64,000 nucleotides of DNA, from positions 248,001 to 312,000 of the forward strand of contig NZ_JACHDA010000003.1 of the NCBI RefSeq assembly GCF_014207235.1, in the 5' to 3' direction. Every line of letters begins with the position of its first letter. Position 1 is the stretch's first letter. Made by a program: the position numbers and the translations under genes. Source of the DNA: Sphingopyxis sp. JAI128. Its GTDB lineage: Bacteria > Pseudomonadota > Alphaproteobacteria > Sphingomonadales > Sphingomonadaceae. Positions 57,360 through 64,000 of this stretch are shown one piece after another. Under the pieces are notes generated by a model. That model was not told where the DNA came from and ran no database searches. It was given only the letters and a program-made list of their open reading frames with translations.

Positions 57360-57541
57360 AGCGCCTCCAACGATGCGAGCGGTCCCCCGGCCCGCATCTT
57401 AAGCGGCCCGGCGTGAAAGGAAAGTGAATCGTCCCATCGGGCCGCCTCCGCACCCTTGGCCCGATCAATGGCATAGCTGGCCCGAACGATGGCATCCCGC
57501 ATGCAAATCCGGTTGCCAACCGGGGTTGCAAGCCATAGGGC

Positions 57542-57566
57542 GCTATTGATTTTCCTTCGCAATAGC
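57542..57566. promoter_or_regulatory. Inverted repeat upstream of the PepSY-TonB operon
   Basis: GCTATTG (57542-57548) and CAATAGC (57560-57566) are exact inverse complements 11 bases apart, ending 14 bp before the PepSY start. It may be an operator for an iron regulator or form a leader hairpin; a second dyad CCGGTTgccAACCGG lies further upstream. Confidence 0.35.
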
Positions 57567-57580
57567 AGCAACCTTTGCCC

Positions 57581-58747
57581 ATGCATCGCGCGACCATCCG
57601 GACATGTTTCCTCATCCACAAATGGACGAGCATCGTCTGCACCGCCTTTTTGCTGATGCTGTGCGTCACCGGGCTACCGCTGATCTTCCATCACGAGATC
57701 GACGAACTGGCCGGAGATGCGCCGGCCTATGGCCTGCCGGAGGTCGCATCGTCGGGCGAAGCGCCCGGCCTCAAACCGCTCGACGACATGCTCGCCACGG
57801 CCCTCGCCGCGCGCCCGGGCGAAGTCCCCGTGTTCATGGCGTTCGACAATGAGCAGCCGTCGATGACGGTCACCACCGCGCCGCGCCCCGACTCGCCCGC
57901 AGCCGACATGACGATCCAGATCCTCGACCGCTCGACCGGCAAGGCGACCTCGACCGTCGACGAAAGCGGCGTGATGCACGTCCTGCTCCAGCTCCACACC
58001 GACATGTTCCTCGGCCTGCCGGGCATGCTCTTCCTCGGGCTGATGGGGCTGCTCTTCGTGATCGCGATCGTCTCGGGGGTCATACTTTACGCCCCCTTCA
58101 TGAAAAAGCTCGACTTCGGTACGCTGCGCACCTCGCGCAGCCGCCGCGTGAAATGGCTCGACTATCACAATCTGCTCGGCATCGTCGCGCTCGCGTGGAT
58201 GACCGTCGTCGGCGCGACCGGCGTCATCAACGCACTGGCGACCCCGATTTTCCAATATTGGCAGATGACCGAACTGGCAGAGATGACGCGCGCCTATGCC
58301 GGGAAGGGCGCGGTGGCGCCCGAGCGTTACGGATCGATCGACAAGGCGATGGCCGCGGCGCGCAAGGAAATCCCCGGCAACAATCCGCAGTTCATCGCCT
58401 TCCCCGGCGGCGCGTTCAGCAGCAAACATCATTATGCGGTCTTCTTTCAGGGCGACACGCCGCTCACAGAGCGCTTGCTCACCACGGCGCTGATCGATGC
58501 CGAGACGGGCGCGTTCACCGACGCGCGGCCGATGCCCTGGTATGTGAAGGTGCTCGCGCTGTCGCAACCGCTCCACTTCGGCGACTATGGCGGGCTGCCG
58601 CTCAAGCTGCTCTGGGCGGTCCTCACCCTCTTCACGATGATCGTGCTCGGCTCGGGCCTCTATCTCTGGCTAGGCAAGCGCCGCTTCGGCACCGACGCGC
58701 TGGTGCGCGAGGTCGAGAGCGGCGGAACGCTGATCCCGGCCGAATGA
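57581..58747 (+). CDS. PepSY-associated membrane protein
   Basis: This 388-residue protein starts 'MHRATIRTCFLIHKWTSIVC' and has four membrane helices: near residues 15-35, 140-165 ('LFLGLMGLLFVIAIVSGVIL'), 195-220 and 345-370. HxxxH-like pairs and 'FLIHKW' are typical heme-binding positions of PepSY_TM proteins. It is predicted to reduce iron or help in siderophore release in the inner membrane. It is the first gene of an operon with a small membrane protein (ATGA overlap) and a TonB receptor. The TTG at 57575 could be an alternative start, but ATG 57581 fits better. Confidence 0.88.
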   Translation: MHRATIRTCFLIHKWTSIVCTAFLLMLCVTGLPLIFHHEIDELAGDAPAYGLPEVASSGEAPGLKPLDDMLATALAARPGEVPVFMAFDNEQPSMTVTTAPRPDSPAADMTIQILDRSTGKATSTVDESGVMHVLLQLHTDMFLGLPGMLFLGLMGLLFVIAIVSGVILYAPFMKKLDFGTLRTSRSRRVKWLDYHNLLGIVALAWMTVVGATGVINALATPIFQYWQMTELAEMTRAYAGKGAVAPERYGSIDKAMAAARKEIPGNNPQFIAFPGGAFSSKHHYAVFFQGDTPLTERLLTTALIDAETGAFTDARPMPWYVKVLALSQPLHFGDYGGLPLKLLWAVLTLFTMIVLGSGLYLWLGKRRFGTDALVREVESGGTLIPAE

Positions 58748-58923
58748 GGAAGGCGAACGGCCTCCGCGCGATCTTCGCCGTGCCGCTGCTGCTCGCGCTC
58801 GTCAGCATCGCGGGGCTTGTCGTCGCGCTGACCGGCGACGGGCTGCGCGATGCCGCGGCGTGGGGGGCGCTTTCGATACCTGTTTTAGCCGTCGGCTGGG
58901 CGATGCGCGCCCGCCGCACCTGA
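58744..58923 (+). CDS. Small two-helix membrane protein in the PepSY-TonB operon
   Basis: This 59-residue protein overlaps the stop of the PepSY gene (ATGA). It has two hydrophobic helices, 'AIFAVPLLLALVSIAGLVVA' and 'AAAWGALSIPVLAVGWAM', with a basic C-terminus 'RARRT'. Similar small proteins stand between PepSY and receptor genes in sphingomonads. I assign no function; helping assembly of the PepSY protein is a guess. Confidence 0.65.
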   Translation: MRKANGLRAIFAVPLLLALVSIAGLVVALTGDGLRDAAAWGALSIPVLAVGWAMRARRT

Positions 58924-58969
58924 ATCACGTCACGCGCGGAGAAAGCCCGCGCTTACAAGGGGAACATCC

Positions 58970-61162
58970 GTGACCAGACCGACCTTCCGCACCGCGCTCG
59001 GCCTCTCCGCAGCGAGTGCTGCGTTCGCGCTGTGCGCGCCGGCCATGGCGCAAGACAGCACCGCCGAAGATATCCTCGTCACCGCGCAGCGGAGTAACCG
59101 GACCGAAGTCACCGCGGGGGGCAATGTCGGCGTCTTCGGCACCAAGGCGGCCGAGGATGTCCCGTTCAATATCCGCAGCTATAACGAAGCGCTGATCCTC
59201 AACCAGCAGCCCGATACGCTCGGCGAAGTGCTGGAGAACGACCCGACGATCCGCACCACGCTGGGCTTCGGCATCTCGGGCGAGGTCTTCGTGATCCGCG
59301 GCTTTGCGCTCAGTTCGGACGATGTCGGCTTCGACGGCCTTTATGGCGTCACCCCGCGCCAGCTCGTCGTGCCCGAGCTTTTTTCGTCGGTTCAGGTGAT
59401 CGGTGGCGCCAGCGCCTTCCTCAACGGCGCGGCGCCCAGCGGCGGCGGCATTGGCGGCAGCGTCAACCTGATCCCCAAGCGCGCCGAGCGCGACCTGTCG
59501 CGCGTCACGCTGGGTTTCGTCGGCGATTCGCAATTCGCCGGTTCGTTCGACGTCGCGCGCCGCTTCGGCGACAATGACGCGTGGGGCGTCCGCCTCAACG
59601 GGTTGGCGCGCCGCGGCGACATCGCGATCGACGATGAATTCCATTCCTCCTACGCGGTCGGCGGCACCGTCGATTATGACGGCGGCGCCTTCCGCGCCTC
59701 GCTGAACGTCAATTACCAGCGGCTGCGCCAGTCGAACTGGCGGCCCAAGATCACCGTCAGCACCGCCATCCCCGCGCCGCCGCGCGCCGACGTCAACTAT
59801 GCCCAGCCCTGGGCAGCGATCGAGACCGAGGACGTCTTCGGTTCGCTCAGCCTCGAATATGACATCGCCGACAATGCGCTGCTCTATGCCCGGGTCGGCG
59901 CGCGCGACGGGCGCGAGGATCAGATCACCAGTTCCTTCACCCTGCTCGACCCGGCGACCGGCGCCGGCAGCGGCGGCGGCTCCTATGTGCCGCGCACCGA
60001 CAATAATGAGTCCGCCGTCGCCGGGCTGCGCGTCAACCTCGAAGCCGGCGGCATCAGCCACGAGATCAACTTCGGCGGCGCCGCAAGCTGGCAGGTCAAC
60101 CGCAACGCCTATGATTTCTTCTCGGGCACCTTCGCCAGCAATCTCTATGACCCCGTCGATGTGCCGCGGCCGGCGAGCGGCTTCGTCGGCGGCAATATCG
60201 ACGATCCCTTCCCGATCGGCCGCACGCGCGTCGCCAGCCTGTTCGCGTCGAACACGATCGGTTTCTGGGACGATCGCATCCTGCTGACCGGCGGCCTCCG
60301 CCTCCAGCAGATCAGCACCAAGGGCTATGCCTATAGCGACAGCCCGGGCGTCGAGGCGGGCGACCTCACCAGCTCCTACCAAAAGGACGCCGTGACCCCT
60401 GTCGCCGGGCTGGTGGTCAAGCCCCTCGAAGGACTCTCGCTCTACGCCAATCGCATCGAGGGGCTCGAGCAGGGCCAGACCGCGCCGACGGCGGTCGCCG
60501 ATCCCGGCGGCGGCGCCGACATCATCGTGACCAACGGCGGCGAGGTGCTGCCGCCCTATGCCTCGGTGCAATATGAGGTCGGCGGCAAGTTCAGCTTCGG
60601 CCGCTTCAACGCCGCGCTCGCCTGGTTCCAGATCGATCGCCCGAACTCGGACTACCGCGTCAATCCGGCGGCACCGGGCGAGCTGATCTTCGGGCCCTTC
60701 GGGGTGCAGCGCAACCGCGGCGTCGAATTTACCCTCGACGGCGAGCCGGTTCAGGGCCTCCGCCTCATCGGCGGCGTCGCCGTCAACGATCCGAAGCTGC
60801 GCCGGACGCCCGGCGCCACAAATCAGGGCAACGACGCCCCGGGCATTCCCGAATGGACCGCGAACGCCAATGTCGAATGGGACCTGCCCTTCGTGCCCGC
60901 GCTGACGCTGACCGGCCGCGTCGTCCACACCGGCAAGCAGTCGGCGAACCAGGCGAACACGCTCGAACTCGAATCATGGACGCGCTTCGATCTTGGCGCT
61001 CGCTACGTCGCGGTCGTCGGCGACAACGCACTGACGCTGCGCTTCGGCGTCGATAATGTCGCGAACAAGCGTTATTGGGCGTCGGCGTTCAGTTCGTTCG
61101 GCACCCAGTTGCTGCAGGGCACCCCGCGCACCTTCAAGGCATCGGCATCGATCGACTTCTGA
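58970..61162 (+). CDS. TonB-dependent siderophore receptor
   Basis: This 730-residue protein starts with GTG, preceded by AAGGGGA. The signal peptide ends at 'APAMAQD', then 'EDILVTAQRSNR' (TonB box) and a plug of siderophore-receptor type ('EVFVIRGFALSSDDVGFDGL', 'VQVIGGASAFLNGAAPSGGG', 'GGSVNLIPKRAE'). The barrel ends 'RTFKASASIDF'. The plug type and the PepSY partner fit a ferric-hydroxamate-like receptor. The ligand is not shown. It is the last gene of the three-gene operon, 46 bp after the small protein. Confidence 0.93.
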   Translation: MTRPTFRTALGLSAASAAFALCAPAMAQDSTAEDILVTAQRSNRTEVTAGGNVGVFGTKAAEDVPFNIRSYNEALILNQQPDTLGEVLENDPTIRTTLGFGISGEVFVIRGFALSSDDVGFDGLYGVTPRQLVVPELFSSVQVIGGASAFLNGAAPSGGGIGGSVNLIPKRAERDLSRVTLGFVGDSQFAGSFDVARRFGDNDAWGVRLNGLARRGDIAIDDEFHSSYAVGGTVDYDGGAFRASLNVNYQRLRQSNWRPKITVSTAIPAPPRADVNYAQPWAAIETEDVFGSLSLEYDIADNALLYARVGARDGREDQITSSFTLLDPATGAGSGGGSYVPRTDNNESAVAGLRVNLEAGGISHEINFGGAASWQVNRNAYDFFSGTFASNLYDPVDVPRPASGFVGGNIDDPFPIGRTRVASLFASNTIGFWDDRILLTGGLRLQQISTKGYAYSDSPGVEAGDLTSSYQKDAVTPVAGLVVKPLEGLSLYANRIEGLEQGQTAPTAVADPGGGADIIVTNGGEVLPPYASVQYEVGGKFSFGRFNAALAWFQIDRPNSDYRVNPAAPGELIFGPFGVQRNRGVEFTLDGEPVQGLRLIGGVAVNDPKLRRTPGATNQGNDAPGIPEWTANANVEWDLPFVPALTLTGRVVHTGKQSANQANTLELESWTRFDLGARYVAVVGDNALTLRFGVDNVANKRYWASAFSSFGTQLLQGTPRTFKASASIDF

Positions 61163-61285
61163 TCCCATCCCATCCTCCCTGCGCCGAAGACATGGGGAGG
61201 GATATCCAACCCTGCCCTAAGGAACCCCTCGCCGCGCCGGACATTTGGACTCCGACTCCGAATGGGGAAAGCGAAAGGGAGTATC

Positions 61286-62161
61286 ATGGCCGCACGCGCC
61301 TATTGGAAGGGACAGATCCGGCTCGCGCTGGTGTCGATCCCCGTCGAAATCTACGCCGCGACCAAATCGGGCGCCGCGATCAGCTTCCGGCAGATCCACG
61401 AGCCGAGCGGCAAGCCGGTCAAATATGAAAAGGTCGTGCCCGGCATCGGGCCGATCGACACCGACGACATCGTCAAGGGGTATGAAACTTCGAAGGGCAA
61501 TTACGTCCTGCTCGACGAGGAGGAGATCGAGGCGGTCAAGCTCGAAAGCAAGCGCACTCTGGAGCTGCTCCAGTTCGTCGACGCGAGCGACATCGACATC
61601 CTCTATTATGCCAAACCCTATTATGTCGTCCCCGCCGACGAACTCGCCGAAGAGGCCTATATCGTCCTGCGCGAAGCGCTGAAACGCACGAAGAAGGTCG
61701 GCCTCGGCCAATTGTCGGTGCGCGGGCAGGAACAGCTCGTCGGCCTCCGTCCGTGCGGCAAGGGGCTCGTCCTCGAAGTGCTGCGCTACGCCGACGAGGT
61801 GAACAAGGCGGCCAATTATTTCCGCGATGTCGGCAGCAGCAAACCCGACGCCGACCTGCTCGACCTCGCCGAAACGCTGATCGAAAAGAAGTCGGGCAAG
61901 TTCGACGCGTCGGATTATCACAATCATTATGTCGATGCGATCAAGCGCGTGGTCGCCAAAAAGGCGAAGGCCAAGGGTAAACGCGTGATCGAGGACGTCG
62001 AGGAACCCGGCCCGGTCGGCGGCGGATCGAACGTCATCGACCTGATGGCGGCCTTGAAAGCATCGGTCGACGGCAAGAAAAAGGCGGCGGCAAGCAAGGC
62101 GAAGACAACGCCCGCGAAAAAGGCCCCGGCCAAAAAGACCGCCGAACGCAAGCGCGCCTGA
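61286..62161 (+). CDS. ku: Non-homologous end-joining protein Ku
   Basis: This 291-residue protein begins 'MAARAYWKGQIRLALVSIPV' and has the Ku core with 'ISFRQIHEPSGKPVKYEKVV', 'YETSKGNYVLLDEEEIEAVK' and 'LSVRGQEQLVGLRPCGKGLV', then a Lys/Ala-rich tail ('KKKAAASKAKTTPAKKAPAK'-like), which binds DNA and recruits LigD. It forms a ring at double-strand break ends. AAGGGAG precedes the ATG at 61286; the in-frame ATG at 61262 has no ribosome site. Its TGA overlaps the next ATG by one base. Confidence 0.97.
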   Translation: MAARAYWKGQIRLALVSIPVEIYAATKSGAAISFRQIHEPSGKPVKYEKVVPGIGPIDTDDIVKGYETSKGNYVLLDEEEIEAVKLESKRTLELLQFVDASDIDILYYAKPYYVVPADELAEEAYIVLREALKRTKKVGLGQLSVRGQEQLVGLRPCGKGLVLEVLRYADEVNKAANYFRDVGSSKPDADLLDLAETLIEKKSGKFDASDYHNHYVDAIKRVVAKKAKAKGKRVIEDVEEPGPVGGGSNVIDLMAALKASVDGKKKAAASKAKTTPAKKAPAKKTAERKRA

Positions 62162-62658
62162 TGGAACTGAACGCCGCGCTCTGGTGGGAAACGATCGACG
62201 CGCAGGTGCTCCTGCGCCTCGGCGTCGCGACCTTTGTCGGCCTGCTGCTCGGGCTCGACCGCGAGCTCAAGGGCTATGACGCCGGGCTACGCACGCACGG
62301 GATGGTCGCGCTCAGTTCGTCGCTGATGACCGTCGTCGCGATCGCCCTCTATCACCAGCTCGGCGGTGTGGAATCGTCGATCGACCCGCTCCGCGTGATC
62401 GAGGGCATGGCGGCCGCCATCGGCATCATCGCGGCGGGGCTGATCATCGTGAAGGGCAGCGAGGTGCGCAACCTCACCACCGCGGCGCATATCTGGCTGA
62501 CCGCGGCGATCGGCATCGCAAGCGGCGCGGGCTATTTCGCGGTGGTATGCATCGCCGCCGGGCTTGCGCTCGTGCTACTCATCCTTCTGCGCTTCGTCGA
62601 ACGCCGACTGCCCGAGGCAGAGGAAAGCCTCAAGGAAGATGGGAATGCCGCGCGCTGA
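62161..62658 (+). CDS. MgtC/SapB family membrane protein
   Basis: This 165-residue inner-membrane protein has 'RLGVATFVGLLLGLDRELKG', 'GLRTHGMVALSSSLMTVVAI' and 'VIEGMAAAIGIIAAGLIIVK', the MgtC-family blocks, and four helices. MgtC-type proteins are linked to magnesium and phosphate homeostasis and to F-type ATPase control. It shares an A with the ku stop codon and overlaps the ligD start by 14 bases, so it is tightly built into the repair operon. It lacks the cytosolic C-terminal domain found in MgtC of Salmonella. Confidence 0.9.
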   Translation: MELNAALWWETIDAQVLLRLGVATFVGLLLGLDRELKGYDAGLRTHGMVALSSSLMTVVAIALYHQLGGVESSIDPLRVIEGMAAAIGIIAAGLIIVKGSEVRNLTTAAHIWLTAAIGIASGAGYFAVVCIAAGLALVLLILLRFVERRLPEAEESLKEDGNAAR

Positions 62659-64000
62659 CCCCCTCGCCCAATATAACGCCAAGCGCGATTTCGAGCTGAC
62701 CCCTGAGCCGGCGGGCAAGGTTCGGAAGGCCGCCAAAAGAGATAAGGAGGGCAACCGTTTCGTCGTTCAGAAGCATGACGCGACGCGGCTGCATTACGAC
62801 TTCCGGCTCGAAGTCGATGGCGTTCTGAAAAGCTGGGCGGTGACCAGGGGCCCGAGCGCCGACCCCGCCGACAAGCGCCTCGCGGTGCGCACCGAGGATC
62901 ACCCGATGAGCTACGCCGATTTCGAAGGCGTGATCCCCAAGGGCGAATATGGCGGCGGCAGCGTGATGCTGTGGGACACAGGCACCTGGGCGCCCGTCGA
63001 AGGCAAGAGCGCGAAGGATATCGAGAAAGGCCATCTCCACTTCATCCTCGACGGCGAGCGCATGAAGGGCGAATGGCTGCTCGTCCGCATGAAGCCGCGT
63101 CCCGGCGAGAAGCGCGAGAACTGGCTGCTCCGCAAGATCGACGACGCCTTTGCAGGCGGCACCGACGACCTCGTCGGACGCCAGCTCACGAGTGTCCTCA
63201 CCGGCCGCACCATGGCCGAAATCGCCGGCGACGAAGGCGGCGAGCAATCGCTGAAGGGCGCGAAGGGCGAGGCCTTTGCAAAGAAGATGGCCGATGCGGC
63301 AGCGCACAACAAAAAGGTCGCCAAGGCGAAGCCCCAAGGCGTAAGGACGCGCAAACCGCCCAAATTCCGTCCGCTTCAGCTCGCGACGCTCGTCGATGCG
63401 GTGCCGTCGGGCAACGGCTGGTTCCACGAGATCAAATATGACGGCTATCGCGCCCAGATCGCCGCCGCCGGAGCAGAGGTGCGCGTCTTCACGCGCAATG
63501 GCCTCGACTGGACCGACAAATTCGCCCCGCTCGTGCGGCACATCGCCGCGCTCGACCTGCCGCCGTCGCTGATCGACGGCGAGATCGTCGCTTATGGCAA
63601 GGACGGCAACCCCGACTTTTCCTCGCTCCAGGCGGTGCTCAAACGCGGCCACGGCGCGCAGGACGACGCGACCGACCTTCACTTCTTCGCCTTCGACCTC
63701 CTCGAACTGGACGGCAAAAGCCTCGCCAAGCTCGGCAACCTCGAACGCAAGGAACGGCTCGAGGCCCTGCTTTGCGACGCGCAGCCCCCGGTCGCGGTCG
63801 CCGATCATGTCATCGGCGCGGGCGAAACGCTCTACGCCGCAATGTGCGATGCCGGGCAGGAGGGAATCATTTCGAAACGTGCCGACGCGGCCTATTCGGG
63901 CCGGCGCTCGAAGAATTGGGTGAAGGTCAAATGCACGCGGCGGCAGGAGTTCGTCATCGTCGGCTGGAACCCCTCGTCGGCCAGGGCGCGCCCCTTCGCC
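62645..64000 (+). CDS. ligD: DNA ligase D, N-terminal phosphoesterase and ligase domains (3' end outside window)
   Basis: The first 452 residues are visible. The 3'-phosphoesterase domain (about 30-190) has 'FVVQKHDATRLHYDFRLEVD' and 'YGGGSVMLWDTGTWAPVEG'. The ATP-dependent ligase domain follows, with the nucleotidyl-accepting K264 in 'HEIKYDGYRAQI' and 'SLIDGEIVAYG', 'FFAFDLLELDG' and 'EGIISKRADAAYSG' as later motifs. The polymerase domain should lie beyond the window edge. LigD repairs breaks held by Ku. I chose ATG 62645, with AAGGA eight bases before it; ATG 62639 is in frame but too close to that site. Confidence 0.95.
   Translation, partial: MPRADPLAQYNAKRDFELTPEPAGKVRKAAKRDKEGNRFVVQKHDATRLHYDFRLEVDGVLKSWAVTRGPSADPADKRLAVRTEDHPMSYADFEGVIPKGEYGGGSVMLWDTGTWAPVEGKSAKDIEKGHLHFILDGERMKGEWLLVRMKPRPGEKRENWLLRKIDDAFAGGTDDLVGRQLTSVLTGRTMAEIAGDEGGEQSLKGAKGEAFAKKMADAAAHNKKVAKAKPQGVRTRKPPKFRPLQLATLVDAVPSGNGWFHEIKYDGYRAQIAAAGAEVRVFTRNGLDWTDKFAPLVRHIAALDLPPSLIDGEIVAYGKDGNPDFSSLQAVLKRGHGAQDDATDLHFFAFDLLELDGKSLAKLGNLERKERLEALLCDAQPPVAVADHVIGAGETLYAAMCDAGQEGIISKRADAAYSGRRSKNWVKVKCTRRQEFVIVGWNPSSARARPFA

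Noticed and set aside
58925..60928. 667-codon minus-strand frame opposite the third TonB receptor
   Set aside because: It is rich in Asp, Val, Arg and Ala with no motif or signal, and the plus-strand receptor is complete from signal peptide to final Phe.

Overview
The window is high-GC DNA, coding almost end to end. It suggests a chromosomal segment of a Sphingomonadaceae alphaproteobacterium, closest in style to Sphingopyxis or Sphingorhabdus-like genomes. This rests on pckA divergent from a ChvI/ChvG-HprK-RapZ-EIIA-HPr cluster, an F1 ATP synthase operon without F0 genes and with an 85-residue epsilon subunit, three TonB-dependent receptors of which two are followed or preceded by PepSY proteins, a DUF2155/NDUFA12 pair beside aat, and a Ku/LigD repair operon. 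The assignment is an inference from gene content. I saw no rRNA, tRNA, CRISPR array, insertion sequence or prophage.

Layout. 1-5.9 kb: the end of a GNAT acetyltransferase, DUF937, DUF3597 and DUF885 proteins, a small unknown and ATP-type PEP carboxykinase. 6.2-11.5 kb: two-component system chvI/chvG, short HprK, RapZ, mannose-type EIIA, HPr and a SPOUT RNA methyltransferase; this is a regulatory, non-transport PTS branch that in alphaproteobacteria links carbon status to pckA and envelope signalling. 11.6-15.2 kb: META lipoprotein, RmuC, a HExxH protein and a copper chaperone. 15.3-18.5 kb: dnaK-dnaJ behind a good RpoH-type promoter. 18.5-24.2 kb: patatin-like protein, then a TonB receptor with its PepSY partner. 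24.5-35.2 kb: PriA, two paralogous exported HExxH/TPR proteins flanking a PEP-mutase-like gene, Ada and DUF1203, a membrane-anchored trypsin-like protease, dienelactone hydrolase and a Cys-rich lipoprotein.

35.3-40.3 kb: atpHAGDC, closed by a strong rho-independent terminator. 40.5-47.8 kb: an orphan CpaF ATPase, an exported methyltransferase coupled to aat, the recX-DUF192-NDUFA12-DUF2155 minus-strand run and a fatty-acyl-AMP ligase. 48-51.5 kb: a GGDEF/EAL protein, a CHAP amidase and DUF3297. 51.6-61.2 kb: an envelope and iron block with a TonB receptor, a collagen-like lipoprotein next to a TpsB-type outer-membrane translocator, a hemerythrin protein, and PepSY plus small membrane protein plus TonB receptor. 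61.3-64 kb: ku, an MgtC-type gene and the first two domains of ligD, all overlapping.

The most interesting candidates for something undescribed are the collagen-like lipoprotein/TpsB pair (54.3-56.9 kb), the duplicated HExxH/TPR secreted proteins (26.7-30.7 kb), the CTG-started aat gene and its 220-bp antiparallel overlap with the DUF2155 gene, and the Ku-MgtC-LigD arrangement. Several short palindromes recur between genes and belong to at least three dispersed repeat families.
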